From Planococcus sp. PAMC 21323 (lineage in GTDB: Bacteria > Bacillota > Bacilli > Bacillales_A > Planococcaceae), in NCBI RefSeq assembly GCF_000785555.1, contig NZ_CP009129.1, positions 1,178,001-1,242,000 on the forward strand: a stretch of DNA of 64,000 nt. Direction: 5' to 3'. Shown one piece after another: positions 1 through 9,584 of this stretch; the stretch's first letter is position 1, and the number at the start of each line of letters is the position of its first letter. The position numbers and the translations under genes were made by a program. The notes beneath the pieces are model-generated. The model had not been told where the DNA came from and made no database searches. It saw nothing but the letters and a program-made list of their open reading frames with translations.

Positions 1-1
1 G

Positions 2-838
2 TTTTCTACTGAAACCGAATTTTTCGCTCATTTTGGTTTGCCTTTTATTCCGCCATCTGTGCGTGAAGATGGTCGCGAACTCGATCGTATTGAAGAATTA
101 CCGGAATTAGTGAAGATTGAAGATATTGTGAGCGATTTGCATATGCACACCACTTGGTCTGATGGCGCCAATTCATTAACTGAAATGATTGACGCATGTG
201 TGGCAAAATCATATGAATACATGGTCATCACGGATCATTCACAGTATTTAAAAGTTGCCAATGGATTAACGCCTGAACGATTAACAGACCAAAACGCTCA
301 AATTCGTGAGTTGAATAAAAAATACACAGAGATTAGCGTATTTTCAGGTACAGAGATGGATATTTTGCCGGACGCTACCTTAGATTTTGATGATGACATG
401 CTCAAACAATTAGACTTTGTCATTGCTAGCATCCATTCGAGTTTCCAACAGCCGCAAGAGCAAATTATGGAGCGAATTTTAACGGCGATGAAAAATCCAC
501 ATGTTCACATGATTGCGCATCCGACGGGAAGAATTGTCGGGCAGCGTGACGGCTATAATCCGGATGTTGAACAAATTTTAGATTGGGCAAAAGAATACGG
601 CAAAATTGTTGAACTAAACGCAAGTCCGTACCGTCTAGATTTGGCAGTACCCTATTTAGTGATGGCACAAGAAAAAGGTGTACCAGTCGCTATAAATACA
701 GACGCACATGCAATTGAAGGATTAGAAGTTATGGAAACAGGAGTTAAGCATGCTCAAAAAGCATGGCTGAAAAAAGACACGGTCGTCAATACATGGTCAC
801 TTGAAAAGTTCAAAGCTTTTATCAATAAGTCGAAATAA
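2..838 (+). CDS. polX: DNA polymerase/3'-5' exonuclease PolX, C-terminal part (5' end outside window)
   Basis: The open frame runs in from base 2 without a start, so the gene is truncated by the window edge; about 278 residues remain. What is visible is the PHP phosphoesterase domain: an HMH motif soon after DL, then TDHS, GTEMDI, ASIHSSF, AHPTGR and NTDAH, which are the metal-ligand motifs of the family. PolX is a family X repair polymerase that fills gaps in base excision repair; in bacteria the PHP domain supplies 3'-5' exonuclease activity. The polymerase palm lies upstream of the window. It precedes mutS2 by 99 bp, the same order as in B. subtilis (yshC-mutSB). No terminator is evident between the two. 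Confidence 0.93.
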   Translation, partial: FSTETEFFAHFGLPFIPPSVREDGRELDRIEELPELVKIEDIVSDLHMHTTWSDGANSLTEMIDACVAKSYEYMVITDHSQYLKVANGLTPERLTDQNAQIRELNKKYTEISVFSGTEMDILPDATLDFDDDMLKQLDFVIASIHSSFQQPQEQIMERILTAMKNPHVHMIAHPTGRIVGQRDGYNPDVEQILDWAKEYGKIVELNASPYRLDLAVPYLVMAQEKGVPVAINTDAHAIEGLEVMETGVKHAQKAWLKKDTVVNTWSLEKFKAFINKSK

Positions 839-937
839 CAAATCTTCAACGCATTGAGATATCGAGCAGAACAGCAGAGAATTCTGGGGAATATCGACAT
901 AATACTTAACATATATTGAAAGTTAGGAGGTTCTTAA

Positions 938-3298
938 ATGATCGCTGAACGCGCATTAAGAACACTTGAATTTTATAAAATCCGAGATGAAGTAGCGAAG
1001 TATTGCACTTCGTCACTCGGAAAAGCACATGTAGACAATTTATTGCCGTCTACTGATATAAACAAAGTTAATCGATTGTTAGAACAAATGGACGAAGGCG
1101 CACAAGTATTGCGTGTGAAAAATAATGTCCCAATGGGCGGCATTTTTGATATTCGCCTTCAAGCGAGAAGAGCGCAAATTGGCGGTAGCCTGAGTCCAAT
1201 GGAATTGATGGAAGTTTCCTCTACTGTTCGCGCGAGCCGTATTTTACGCCAGTTTTTCGAAACTATTCAAGAAGAAGGCGTTGTACAGATCCCGCATTTT
1301 ATAGAGAAAAAAGAATCGATGCCCATTTTAACTGCACTTGAACATGCCATCAATATTTGTATTGATGACAACGGCGGTGTTTTGGATAGTGCTAGTTCAG
1401 AGTTACGCTCAATTCGTCAGCAATTACGCACGCAAGAAAGCCGTGTTCGTGAACGACTGGAAAGTTTAGTTCGAGGTAAAAATGCATCGAAAATGTTATC
1501 GGATTCGATTGTGACAATTCGCAATGACCGTTTTGTTATTCCCGTCAAACAAGAATATCGCAGCCATTACGGCGGAATTGTTCATGACCAATCGTCATCT
1601 GGTCAAACCTTATTTATTGAACCCGATTCTGTCGTACAAGCCAATAACGAAGTACGTCGCTTAAAAATGAAAGAAAAAGAAGAAATTGATCGTATTTTAT
1701 TGATACTGTCCGCACAAGTACAAGAAGTAGCACACGAATTATTCGTACTAGTCGATGTGCTTGGTGAAGTCGATTTGATTTTAGCAAAAGCAAAATACGG
1801 TTCTGCACATAAAGGTACAAAACCAACCATGAATACAGAAGGCTATATTAACTTGAAAAAAGCGCGTCACCCAATGATTCCAAAAGATGAAGTGGTGCCC
1901 AATGATATTGAATTTGGACGAGACATTACGGCTATTGTGATTACTGGACCAAACACCGGCGGTAAGACGGTAACCTTGAAAACGGTTGGACTTGCAACAT
2001 TAATGGCGCAATCTGGTTTGCCCGTACCAGCACTTGATGGTTCTGAACTTGCTGTATTCGATCAAATATTTGCAGATATCGGTGATGAGCAGTCGATTGA
2101 ACAAAGTTTAAGTACATTCTCATCTCATATGGTTAACATTGTTGATATTTTGACGAAGTTTGACGAAAACTCACTTGTTATATTTGATGAGCTTGGAGCG
2201 GGTACAGATCCTCAAGAAGGAGCAGCACTTGCGATTTCCTTATTAGATGAAGTTCATGGCAGAGGTGCGCGAGTTATCGCAACAACGCATTATCCAGAAC
2301 TTAAAGCATATGGATATAATCGCCCGGGTGTTGCAAATGCCAGTGTAGAATTTGATGTGGAAACATTGAGCCCAACATATCGGTTATTGATCGGTGTACC
2401 AGGACGAAGCAATGCATTTGAAATTTCGAAGCGTCTTGGATTGCCAGAGCATATTATTAGCCACGCGAAGAGTTTTACAGGAACCGATAGTAAAGCAGTG
2501 GATTCAATGATTGCATCTCTTGAAAAAAGTCGTCGTGAAGCAGAACAAGATGCGGAGCGTACGCAAGAAGTCTTATCAGAATCAGAGCAATTGAAAAAAG
2601 AGTTGGCTCAGCAACTTGAAGAATACGAGCAACAAAAAGAACAACGAGAAGAAAAAGCAAAAGAAAAAGCGCGAAAAATTGTGGACCAAGCTAGAGCAGA
2701 AGCAGAAAGTGTTATTTCGGAATTACGTAAAATGCAACTCAATCAAGGCTCATCTGTCAAAGAGCATGAATTGATCAATGCGAAAAAACGATTAGAAGAC
2801 GCTATGCCTGAAAATCGCATTTTGAAAAAAGCAGCAAAAGACAATGCGGCAAAGCCATTGCAGCCTAATGATGAAGTTAAAGTTATTTCTTTCGGTCAAA
2901 AAGGAACCTTGGTTGAAAAAGTATCTAAAAATGAATGGATTGTCCAAATTGGTATTTTGAAGATGAAACTACCTGAATCCGATTTGTCATTCACAAAACC
3001 AGAAAAGCAAAAAGAAACGCGGACTATGGCAACATTAAAAGATCGCGATAGCCATGTGAAAATGGAGCTTGATTTGCGTGGTGAACGATACGAAGATGCA
3101 TTAGCACGTGTTGAAAAATACTTAGACGATGCGTTATTATCAAACTACCACCAAGTATCGATTATTCACGGAAAAGGAACGGGGGCACTTCGTCAAGGTG
3201 TTCAGCAATATTTGAAAAAACACCCGCGCGTAAAAAGTTATCGTTTTGGTGAAGCAGGAGAAGGCGGCTCTGGTGTAACTGTCGCTGAATTAAAGTAA
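938..3298 (+). CDS. mutS2: Endonuclease MutS2 (MutS-family ATPase with Smr domain)
   Basis: The 786-residue protein has the usual MutS2 architecture. A helical core lies at residues 1-300. The ABC-type ATPase has Walker A GPNTGGKT near residue 335 and a Walker B ending in DELGAGTDP near 415. A charged coiled coil spans about 515-640. The C-terminal Smr nuclease domain (711-786) shows LDLRGER and HGKGTGALR. MutS2 does not act in mismatch repair; the family is linked to suppression of recombination and to rescue of collided ribosomes. Length matches the family (about 785). The ATG follows a strong TTAGGAGG site. It is probably co-transcribed with the DUF350 gene 23 bp downstream. Confidence 0.97.
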   Translation: MIAERALRTLEFYKIRDEVAKYCTSSLGKAHVDNLLPSTDINKVNRLLEQMDEGAQVLRVKNNVPMGGIFDIRLQARRAQIGGSLSPMELMEVSSTVRASRILRQFFETIQEEGVVQIPHFIEKKESMPILTALEHAINICIDDNGGVLDSASSELRSIRQQLRTQESRVRERLESLVRGKNASKMLSDSIVTIRNDRFVIPVKQEYRSHYGGIVHDQSSSGQTLFIEPDSVVQANNEVRRLKMKEKEEIDRILLILSAQVQEVAHELFVLVDVLGEVDLILAKAKYGSAHKGTKPTMNTEGYINLKKARHPMIPKDEVVPNDIEFGRDITAIVITGPNTGGKTVTLKTVGLATLMAQSGLPVPALDGSELAVFDQIFADIGDEQSIEQSLSTFSSHMVNIVDILTKFDENSLVIFDELGAGTDPQEGAALAISLLDEVHGRGARVIATTHYPELKAYGYNRPGVANASVEFDVETLSPTYRLLIGVPGRSNAFEISKRLGLPEHIISHAKSFTGTDSKAVDSMIASLEKSRREAEQDAERTQEVLSESEQLKKELAQQLEEYEQQKEQREEKAKEKARKIVDQARAEAESVISELRKMQLNQGSSVKEHELINAKKRLEDAMPENRILKKAAKDNAAKPLQPNDEVKVISFGQKGTLVEKVSKNEWIVQIGILKMKLPESDLSFTKPEKQKETRTMATLKDRDSHVKMELDLRGERYEDALARVEKYLDDALLSNYHQVSIIHGKGTGALRQGVQQYLKKHPRVKSYRFGEAGEGGSGVTVAELK

Positions 3299-3321
3299 GT
3301 TTCCGAAGAGGAGTATAAGAA

Positions 3322-3735
3322 ATGACAGAAACAGGATTTTGGACTCACCCTTTAGTCGAGACAGCTGGCTATTTTAGTGTAGTTGTTTTGTGTTTAATCG
3401 TTGCCATGGTAATTTTTGAAATGGTGACAAAGTACAATAACTGGGAACAAATCAAAAAAGGTAATTTATCCGTAGCAATGGCTACTGGAGGAAAAATATT
3501 TGGTGTTACCAATATCTTTCGTTTTTCAATCGAACAACATAATTCATTGTTCGAAATGGTCGCATGGGGCCTATACGGCTTTGCCTTGTTAGTATTTGCT
3601 TATATTTTATTTGAATTCTTAACACCGAAATTTAAAGTGGATGAAGAAATTGAACGGGATAATCGCTCAGTTGGCTTTATTTCGCTGACCATTTCTGTCG
3701 GTTTGTCGTTTGTTATAGGGGCTAGTATTCAGTAG
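3322..3735 (+). CDS. yshE: DUF350-type integral membrane protein (YshE-like)
   Basis: The protein has 137 residues with four predicted membrane segments (about 17-37, 45-65, 72-95 and 110-135), the two-pair layout typical of DUF350 proteins. The function of this family is not established. Position directly behind mutS2 matches yshE of B. subtilis. GAGGAG precedes the ATG at a good distance. The gene probably shares a transcript with mutS2 and the tiny membrane gene that follows, because the first clear terminator lies after the latter. Confidence 0.8.
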   Translation: MTETGFWTHPLVETAGYFSVVVLCLIVAMVIFEMVTKYNNWEQIKKGNLSVAMATGGKIFGVTNIFRFSIEQHNSLFEMVAWGLYGFALLVFAYILFEFLTPKFKVDEEIERDNRSVGFISLTISVGLSFVIGASIQ

Positions 3736-3747
3736 GAGTTGGACATT

Positions 3748-3828
3748 GTGGAAAATCTCATTAAAATTTTATTTATTTTTTGTGCAATCTTTATCGTTGT
3801 AGGGATTATTTTCTTGTTTCTTTTTTAA
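3748..3828 (+). CDS. 26-residue single-pass membrane peptide
   Basis: A GTG-start frame encodes MENLIKILF followed by an almost entirely hydrophobic helix rich in I, V, F and L, ending at TAA. AGGAG lies 9 bases upstream of the GTG. The frame begins 12 bp after the DUF350 gene stop and ends just before the terminator at 3834, so it fits as the last gene of the mutS2-yshE transcript. No known family is recognised. It could be a small membrane subunit acting with the DUF350 protein, or a chance frame; the ribosome site and tight placement favour a gene. Confidence 0.5.
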   Translation: MENLIKILFIFCAIFIVVGIIFLFLF

Positions 3829-3833
3829 AAATA

Positions 3834-3862
3834 AAAGCCAGCTTGGTAGCTGGCTTTTTTTG
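3834..3862 (+). terminator. Rho-independent terminator after mutS2-yshE
   Basis: The stem AAGCCAGC / GCTGGCTT has a short loop and is followed by seven T. Confidence 0.9.
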
Positions 3863-3904
3863 TTTGCATTTTAATTTTGTCATCGTAGTTCCTAGAAATA
3901 AAGT

Positions 3905-3933
3905 TTGTAAGCGGTATCATTCTTCTTTATAAT
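3905..3933 (+). promoter_or_regulatory. SigA-type promoter of lcfA
   Basis: The -35 is TTGTAA (3905-3910), the spacer is 17 bases and the -10 is TATAAT (3928-3933). It lies about 50 bp before the lcfA start and overlaps the cre site at 3906-3919. Confidence 0.75.
3906..3919 (+). promoter_or_regulatory. cre site (CcpA operator) overlapping the lcfA -35
   Basis: TGTAAGCGGTATCA fits the cre consensus TGWAANCGNTNWCA at every defined position. Because it covers the -35 hexamer, CcpA binding would be expected to repress lcfA during growth on preferred sugars. The match is seen directly; the regulation is inferred from known Bacillus practice. Confidence 0.7.
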
Positions 3934-3984
3934 AAGAAATAGGAATATTCGCACGATTCTATCAAAAATTAGGAGGTCAAAAGA

Positions 3985-5676
3985 ATGACTGAAAAGCCTT
4001 GGCTCGCGCATTATCCACCAGAAGTGCCCCATACGCTTACCTATCCAAGCATGGCTGTGCAAGAATATTTAACACAGTCATACAAGAAATACCCACAAAA
4101 AACAGCTATACATTTTATGGGGAAAGAACTTTCTTATGAGGAACTTTATCAGTCGTCTATGAAGTTCGCCAACTATCTCCAAAAACTAGGAATCCAAAAA
4201 GGAGATCGCGTTTCGATTATGTTGCCGAACTGTCCACAGGCAGTAATTAGTTTTTACGGCATCTTGTATGCTGGGGGAATTGTAGTTATGACAAACCCAC
4301 TTTATACTGAACGCGAAATCGTCTATCAAATGAAGGATTCGGGAGCAAAAGCAATTATTAGCTTAGATATTTTATTCCCAAGGATTTCGAAAGCGCTAAA
4401 AGAAACCGAGTTGGAAAATGTGATTATAACGGGTATTAAAGATTACTTAGCCTTCCCGAAAAACCTAGTTTATCCATTTATCCAGAAAAAACAATACGGC
4501 ATGACGGTTAAGGTCGAGCATAGAGGCATGAATCATTTGTTTACTGAAATCATGAAAACGGCTCAACCAACTGTTAGAGAGACATCCTTTGATTTTGAAG
4601 AAGATCTAGCTTTATTGCAATATACAGGAGGGACAACCGGTTCTCCAAAAGGCGTTATGTTGACGCACAAAAATTTAATCAGCAATGCGACAATGTGTGA
4701 TAGCTGGCTATATAAATGCAAGAAAGGCGAAGAAACCATAATGGGTATTATCCCATTATTCCACGTATATGGCTTAACGACGGTATTAATCCTTTCGGTG
4801 ATGCTAGGAAATAAAATGGTGTTATTGCCAAAATTTGATCCAGAAACGGCATTGAAAACAATTAATAAGCAAAAGCCTACGTTGTTCCCAGGTGCACCAA
4901 CTTTGTATATCGGCTTAATGAGTCATCCGGATATTGCGAAATACGACTTGTCTTCTATCGAAGCTTGTATGAGTGGTTCAGCACCGCTACCTATAGAAAT
5001 ACAAGAAAAATTTGAAGAATTAACAGGTGGGAAATTAGTAGAAGGATATGGCTTAACGGAAACTTCTCCTGTTACACATTCTAATTTAGTTTGGGGCGAA
5101 CGGATAAAAGGATCTGTCGGTATTCCATATCCGGATACAGATAGTAAGATTTTCCAGACAGGCACTACTACCCCAATTCCAAATGGTGAAATCGGTGAAA
5201 TTGCGATTAAAGGTCCGCAAGTTATGAAAGGATATTGGAATAAGCCTGAAGAAACGGCTGCAACTATTGTTGACGGATGGTTGTTAACTGGAGATCTTGG
5301 CTATATGGATGAAAGCGGACATTTCTTTATTGTCGACCGTAAAAAAGACATGATCATCGCTGGAGGATTTAACATTTATCCACGTGAAATTGAAGAAGTG
5401 CTATATGAGCACGAGGCCATTCAAGAATGTGTCGTAGCAGGAATCCCGGATCCATATCGGGGTGAAACGGTAAAAGCATATATTGTGTTGAAAGAGGGAT
5501 ATACTGTAACGGAAGAAGAACTCGATGTGCATTGCCGTGAGCAGTTAGCATCATTTAAAGTGCCGCGTATATATGAATTCCGCAAAGAATTACCGAAAAC
5601 AGCGATTGGTAAGATTCTACGTCGTTCATTAGTAGACGAAGAAGTAGCAAAACAAAACGAAGCAATAACTTCATAA
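3985..5676 (+). CDS. lcfA: Long-chain fatty acid--CoA ligase
   Basis: The 563-residue AMP-binding enzyme activates fatty acids to acyl-CoA for beta-oxidation through an acyl-adenylate. The P-loop motif YTGGTTGSPKG lies at about 213-223, GYGLTETSP near 352, TGDLGYMD near 434 with the following DRKKDMI hinge, and the catalytic lysine motif KTAIGKILRR near 538. The start is supported by AGGAGGTC 8 bases upstream. Synteny with fadR, fadB and etfBA downstream matches the B. subtilis lcfA locus. Expression is probably controlled by the cre-overlapped promoter; no clear FadR operator is seen before this gene. Confidence 0.95.
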   Translation: MTEKPWLAHYPPEVPHTLTYPSMAVQEYLTQSYKKYPQKTAIHFMGKELSYEELYQSSMKFANYLQKLGIQKGDRVSIMLPNCPQAVISFYGILYAGGIVVMTNPLYTEREIVYQMKDSGAKAIISLDILFPRISKALKETELENVIITGIKDYLAFPKNLVYPFIQKKQYGMTVKVEHRGMNHLFTEIMKTAQPTVRETSFDFEEDLALLQYTGGTTGSPKGVMLTHKNLISNATMCDSWLYKCKKGEETIMGIIPLFHVYGLTTVLILSVMLGNKMVLLPKFDPETALKTINKQKPTLFPGAPTLYIGLMSHPDIAKYDLSSIEACMSGSAPLPIEIQEKFEELTGGKLVEGYGLTETSPVTHSNLVWGERIKGSVGIPYPDTDSKIFQTGTTTPIPNGEIGEIAIKGPQVMKGYWNKPEETAATIVDGWLLTGDLGYMDESGHFFIVDRKKDMIIAGGFNIYPREIEEVLYEHEAIQECVVAGIPDPYRGETVKAYIVLKEGYTVTEEELDVHCREQLASFKVPRIYEFRKELPKTAIGKILRRSLVDEEVAKQNEAITS

Positions 5677-5704
5677 AGTTAAAATGTGTTATGCTGATAA
5701 AAAC

Positions 5705-5733
5705 TTGACACTATAAAAAATAAACGATAATAT
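5705..5733 (+). promoter_or_regulatory. SigA-type promoter of fadR
   Basis: TTGACA (5705-5710), a 17-base spacer and TAATAT (5728-5733) form a near-consensus promoter. The FadR palindrome starts on the -10, so repressor binding would block it. Confidence 0.8.
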
Positions 5734-5770
5734 GAAAATATGAATGAATCGCCATTCATATTTTCATATT
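5729..5770 (+). promoter_or_regulatory. FadR operator within a long inverted repeat
   Basis: The core at 5740-5759 reads ATGAATGA-ATCG-CCATTCAT, one mismatch from the Bacillus FadR box ATGAATGA-N4-TCATTCAT. The symmetry extends outward: the arms 5729-5747 and 5752-5770 match at 18 of 19 positions. It starts on the -10 of the fadR promoter and lies just upstream of the fadR start, which indicates autorepression relieved by long-chain acyl-CoA. Confidence 0.8.
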
Positions 5771-5788
5771 TTTTTGGGTGGTGACATA

Positions 5789-6373
5789 TTGGAGAAGAAA
5801 AACAAGCCGAAATATAAGCAAATTATTGACGCGGCAGTTATTGTTATTGCGGAAAATGGCTATCATCAAGCGCAAGTTTCAAAAATCGCTAAACAAGCAG
5901 GTGTAGCTGACGGAACAATATATTTATATTTTGAAAATAAGGAAGATATTTTAATATCTGTTTTTCAGGATAAAATGGGCCTTTTCGTCGATAAGTTAGA
6001 ACAAATTATAGAGCGGGATTTGAGTGCTGCAACAAAGTTAGGACTTATGATTGAAAGCCATTTTAATCTGTTAGCAAGTGATATTCATTTAGCGATCGTA
6101 ACACAATTAGAATTGCGTCAGTCAAACCATGAGCTTCGCACGAAAATCAATAATGTTCTCCGGGAGTATTTGAAACTAATGGATAAAATTTTGATTCAAG
6201 GAATGGATAACGACGAATTTGATAAAAACATGGATATTCGTTTAGCTAGACAGATGGTTTTTGGTACAATGGATGAGACCATTACAACGTGGGTCATGAA
6301 TGAACATAAATACAATTTAGTCGAACTCGCACCACAAGTTCAACGGTTGCTGCTTAAAGGCATGCAAGCTTAA
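5789..6373 (+). CDS. fadR: TetR-family fatty-acid degradation repressor FadR
   Basis: The protein has 194 residues counted from TTG 5789. This start is preferred because a GGGTGGTGA site lies 5 bases upstream and the resulting N-terminus (MEKKNKPKYKQ) aligns with B. subtilis FadR. A longer frame from 5744 would begin inside the operator. Residues 8-55 form the TetR helix-turn-helix, with VSKIAKQAGVADGTIYLYF carrying the recognition helix. The remainder is the acyl-CoA-sensing helical domain. It should repress its own promoter and the downstream fadB-etfB genes, which follow without a terminator. Confidence 0.93.
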   Translation: MEKKNKPKYKQIIDAAVIVIAENGYHQAQVSKIAKQAGVADGTIYLYFENKEDILISVFQDKMGLFVDKLEQIIERDLSAATKLGLMIESHFNLLASDIHLAIVTQLELRQSNHELRTKINNVLREYLKLMDKILIQGMDNDEFDKNMDIRLARQMVFGTMDETITTWVMNEHKYNLVELAPQVQRLLLKGMQA

Positions 6374-6390
6374 TGGAAGGGGCTCATTAG

Positions 6391-7164
6391 ATGGAATTTA
6401 TTAGTTGGAAAAAAGAAGATGGTGTAGCTGTTGCGACGATTAACCGTCCGCCAGCAAATGCGCTATCGCGTTCACTTATTATGGAAGTCGATGAATTGTT
6501 GAATCAAGTAGAGAATGATGATGAAGTTCGTGTCGTTGTCTTACACGGAGAAGGAAGGTTCTTTTCCGCGGGCGCAGACATTAAAGAATTTACGCAAGTA
6601 TCTTCAGGAGAAGAATTTACAAAGTTATCGGCGAGTGGCCAGAAAGTTTTTGAACGAGTTGAAACTTTCCATAAACCAGTCATAGCGGCGATCCACGGAG
6701 CGGCTTTAGGTGGTGGATTGGAGTTGGCAATGAGTTGTCACATGCGATTTGTCACTGAAAATGCTAAACTAGGATTACCGGAACTTCAATTAGGATTGAT
6801 TCCCGGTTTTGCTGGAACACAACGCCTGCCAAGATATGTGGGTGCAGCTAAAGCAGCTGAAATGTTATTAACGAGTGATCCAATCACTGGAACAGAAGCC
6901 GCGCAATATGGATTGGCTAACCGTGCATATGCAGAAGAAGACTTACTTTCGGAAACGCTTACAATTGCACGCAAAATTGCGAAGAAAAGTCCTGTTTCTG
7001 TTAAAGCGGCAATTCAAATGTTGCAGTACACTAAACATGCATCTTATTATGAAGGTGTAGATGCAGAAGCGCAGTCTTTTGGAACAGTATTTGTTTCAGA
7101 AGATGCAAAAGAAGGAATCCAGGCATTTCTGGAAAAACGCGAAGCACAATTTAAAGGGAAATAA
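6391..7164 (+). CDS. fadB: Enoyl-CoA hydratase FadB
   Basis: The 257-residue crotonase-fold enzyme hydrates trans-2-enoyl-CoA to 3-hydroxyacyl-CoA in beta-oxidation. AGADIKEF (about 60-67) and the glycine-rich HGAALGGG form the CoA and oxyanion pocket. Both catalytic glutamates are present, E111 in GGGLELAM and E131 in LPELQLG, spaced 20 residues apart as in classic hydratases. It starts 17 bp after fadR and lies 20 bp before etfB, so the three form one transcription unit. Confidence 0.94.
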   Translation: MEFISWKKEDGVAVATINRPPANALSRSLIMEVDELLNQVENDDEVRVVVLHGEGRFFSAGADIKEFTQVSSGEEFTKLSASGQKVFERVETFHKPVIAAIHGAALGGGLELAMSCHMRFVTENAKLGLPELQLGLIPGFAGTQRLPRYVGAAKAAEMLLTSDPITGTEAAQYGLANRAYAEEDLLSETLTIARKIAKKSPVSVKAAIQMLQYTKHASYYEGVDAEAQSFGTVFVSEDAKEGIQAFLEKREAQFKGK

Positions 7165-7184
7165 TACTCGGGAGGTTTACGTTC

Positions 7185-7958
7185 ATGAACATTTATGTAT
7201 TAGTAAAACGTACGTTTGACACAGAAGAGAAAATCGTTGTTTCAGGTGGGAAAATCCAGGAAGACGGTGCGGAATTCATCATTAATCCATACGATGAGTA
7301 CGCAATTGAAGAAGCAATCACTGTTCGCGATGCACATGGCGGAGAAGTAACAGTAATTACAATCGGCAATGATGAGGCAGAAAAACAGCTTCGTACAGCT
7401 TTAGCAATGGGCGCTGATAAAGCCGTATTAATCAATACTGAAGATGATGTTGAAGAAATGGATCAATTTACTTCTGCATACATACTGGCTGAATACTTGA
7501 AAGATAAAGAAGCAGATTTGATTTTAGCAGGTAACGTTGCAATTGATGGTGGGTCTGGACAAGTTGGACCGCGTGTTGCTGATTTACTTGGCATCAACTA
7601 CGTGACAACAATTACTAGCTTAAGCATTGATGGTGAAAAAGTATCAATCGTTCGTGATATTGAAGGCGATTCAGAAGAATTAGAAACGTCATTGCCGCTT
7701 CTTGTAACTGCTCAACAAGGGTTAAACGAGCCGCGTTATCCATCACTTCCAGGGATTATGAAAGCGAAGAAAAAACCGCTTGAAGAATTGGAACTGGATG
7801 ATTTAGACATCGAGGAAGATGATGTAGAAGCGAAAACAGAAACAATTGAAATCTACCTGCCACCGAAAAAAGCGGCTGGTCGTATTCTTGAAGGTGATCT
7901 TTCTAACCAAGTAACTGAATTAGTTGGATTACTACGTAACGAAGCAAAAGTAATATAA
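7185..7958 (+). CDS. etfB: Electron transfer flavoprotein beta subunit
   Basis: The 257-residue protein begins MNIYVLVKRTFDTEE and has the family motifs MGADKAVLI and ILAGNVAIDGGSGQVGP. ETF accepts electrons from acyl-CoA dehydrogenases as an FAD/AMP heterodimer with EtfA. The acidic stretch DLDIEEDDVE near 205-213 precedes the C-terminal arm. GGGAGG lies upstream of the ATG. A 91-bp gap separates it from etfA, but no terminator is visible there, so the operon probably continues. Confidence 0.95.
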   Translation: MNIYVLVKRTFDTEEKIVVSGGKIQEDGAEFIINPYDEYAIEEAITVRDAHGGEVTVITIGNDEAEKQLRTALAMGADKAVLINTEDDVEEMDQFTSAYILAEYLKDKEADLILAGNVAIDGGSGQVGPRVADLLGINYVTTITSLSIDGEKVSIVRDIEGDSEELETSLPLLVTAQQGLNEPRYPSLPGIMKAKKKPLEELELDDLDIEEDDVEAKTETIEIYLPPKKAAGRILEGDLSNQVTELVGLLRNEAKVI

Positions 7959-8049
7959 TAAACTTCAAATTTCTGTAAAGTACATTATAAATTTTCTATC
8001 TCGTAAAATCGGGAACAGTTTTCACATCTACTTAGGGGGTAAACGGACT

Positions 8050-9015
8050 ATGGCGAAGAAAGTATTAGTTTTAGGCGAAACGCGCGAAGGCGCTTTACGT
8101 AATGTTTCATTTGAAGCAATTGCGGCTGCTAAGAAAATTTCTGGCGGCGGAGAAGTAGTAGGTGTTTTAATCGGAGATGCGGTTACAGACTTCGGCGCTG
8201 AGTTAATTGCGTACGGTGCGGATCGTGTTGTTACGGTTGAACATCCACATTTGAAATCATATACATCTGATGGCTATGGTCAAGCATTCATGGCAGTCGT
8301 TGAACAAGAAAATCCAGAAGGACTTGTTTTTGGTCATACATCGGTCGGTAAAGACTTGGCACCAAAAATTGCATCTAAATTACAAGCTGGATTAATTTCA
8401 GATGTAACGGATATCGAAGGGGAAGGCGATGACGCTGTATTTATCCGCCCAATCTTCTCTGGTAAAGCATTTGAAAAAGTTAAACTTAAAGACGGTATTG
8501 ATTTTATTACAGTGCGTGCGAACAATATTGCGCCTCTTGAAAAACAAGAACGTTCTGGAGATGTGAGTTCGCTGTCTGTTGATATTACTAATTTGCGTAC
8601 GATTATTAAAAATGTTGTTCGCAAATCAACTGAAGGTGTCGATCTTTCAGAAGCGAAAGTTATCGTAGCTGGAGGTCGCGGCGTTAAGAGTACAGCAGGT
8701 TTCGAACCTTTACAAGAATTAGCAAATCTACTTGGTGGTGCGGTTGGCGCATCTCGTGGAGCTTGTGACGCGGATTACTGCGATTACTCACTTCAGATTG
8801 GCCAAACTGGTAAAGTTGTAACACCTGATTTGTATATCGCAGCTGGTATTTCTGGAGCAATCCAGCATATGGCGGGTATGTCTAACTCAAAAGTAATCGT
8901 AGCGATCAACAAAGACCCTGAAGCCAACATTTTTAAAGTAGCAGACTACGGAATCGTTGGTGACTTGTTCGATGTCATTCCAATGCTGACAGAAGAATTT
9001 AAAAAAGTGATGTAA
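8050..9015 (+). CDS. etfA: Electron transfer flavoprotein alpha subunit
   Basis: The 321-residue protein carries the FAD-binding C-terminal domain. AGGRGVKS near 210 begins this domain, and PDLYIAAGISGAIQHMAGM near 260-278, followed by INKDPEA, is the diagnostic signature. It pairs with EtfB to pass electrons from acyl-CoA dehydrogenation toward the quinone pool. No acyl-CoA dehydrogenase gene is in this window. The start follows AGGGGG. A strong terminator follows. Confidence 0.95.
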   Translation: MAKKVLVLGETREGALRNVSFEAIAAAKKISGGGEVVGVLIGDAVTDFGAELIAYGADRVVTVEHPHLKSYTSDGYGQAFMAVVEQENPEGLVFGHTSVGKDLAPKIASKLQAGLISDVTDIEGEGDDAVFIRPIFSGKAFEKVKLKDGIDFITVRANNIAPLEKQERSGDVSSLSVDITNLRTIIKNVVRKSTEGVDLSEAKVIVAGGRGVKSTAGFEPLQELANLLGGAVGASRGACDADYCDYSLQIGQTGKVVTPDLYIAAGISGAIQHMAGMSNSKVIVAINKDPEANIFKVADYGIVGDLFDVIPMLTEEFKKVM

Positions 9016-9027
9016 TATGAATTTTAG

Positions 9028-9068
9028 CAGGTGGAGAAAAGTGCATTTCTTTTCTTCACCTGTTTTTG
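9028..9068 (+). terminator. Terminator after etfA
   Basis: The 14-bp arms CAGGTGGAGAAAAG and CTTTTCTTCACCTG (one mismatch) are followed by a T-rich tract. Confidence 0.85.
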
Positions 9069-9219
9069 TTTGTCTTTTTTAGAATGAAAGAAAAGCAAAG
9101 CACATCCGTTTAATCCAATAAATGAAGGGTATCAAAAGAGTAGGCAAAAAAATAGCTAGTGTTTTTGGCACATGCTATACTCTGTATATAGTTTGGTTAA
9201 TCATAAGGAGGAATTATTC

Positions 9220-9534
9220 ATGGCAATTGTACACGGTACAGATCAGAACTTTTCACAAGAAGTATCAGAAGGACTCGTTTTAGTAGATTTTTGGGCAACT
9301 TGGTGTGGACCATGTAAAATGATCGCTCCTGTGCTAGAAGAATTAGACGCTGAAATGAGCGATAAAGTTAAAATCGTAAAAGTTGACGTTGATCAAAACC
9401 AAGAAACAGCTGGAAACTACGGCATTATGTCTATTCCAACGTTACTATTGATGAAAGACGGAGAAACAATTGATAAAGTAGTTGGTTTCCGACCAAAAGA
9501 AGCTTTGGCTGAATTGGTAGAAAAACACGCATAA
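9220..9534 (+). CDS. trxA: Thioredoxin
   Basis: The 104-residue protein has the [10 protein letters not shown] active site and the cis-proline loop SIPT. It reduces protein disulfides in the cytosol. The start at ATG 9220 is chosen over an upstream frame from 9172 because AAGGAGG lies just before it and it gives the standard thioredoxin N-terminus. Upstream, TGCTATACT (9173-9181) is an extended -10 element without a good -35. Its own terminator follows, so it is monocistronic. Confidence 0.97.
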   Translation: MAIVHGTDQNFSQEVSEGLVLVDFWATWCGPCKMIAPVLEELDAEMSDKVKIVKVDVDQNQETAGNYGIMSIPTLLLMKDGETIDKVVGFRPKEALAELVEKHA

Positions 9535-9540
9535 TTCTTA

Positions 9541-9569
9541 ACCGGGTCCAGCGATGGTCCCGGTTTTTT
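9541..9569 (+). terminator. Terminator after trxA
   Basis: The stem ACCGGGTCCA / TGGTCCCGGT has a GCGA loop and is followed by six T. Confidence 0.9.
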
Positions 9570-9584
9570 AATAGGGTGATAAAA

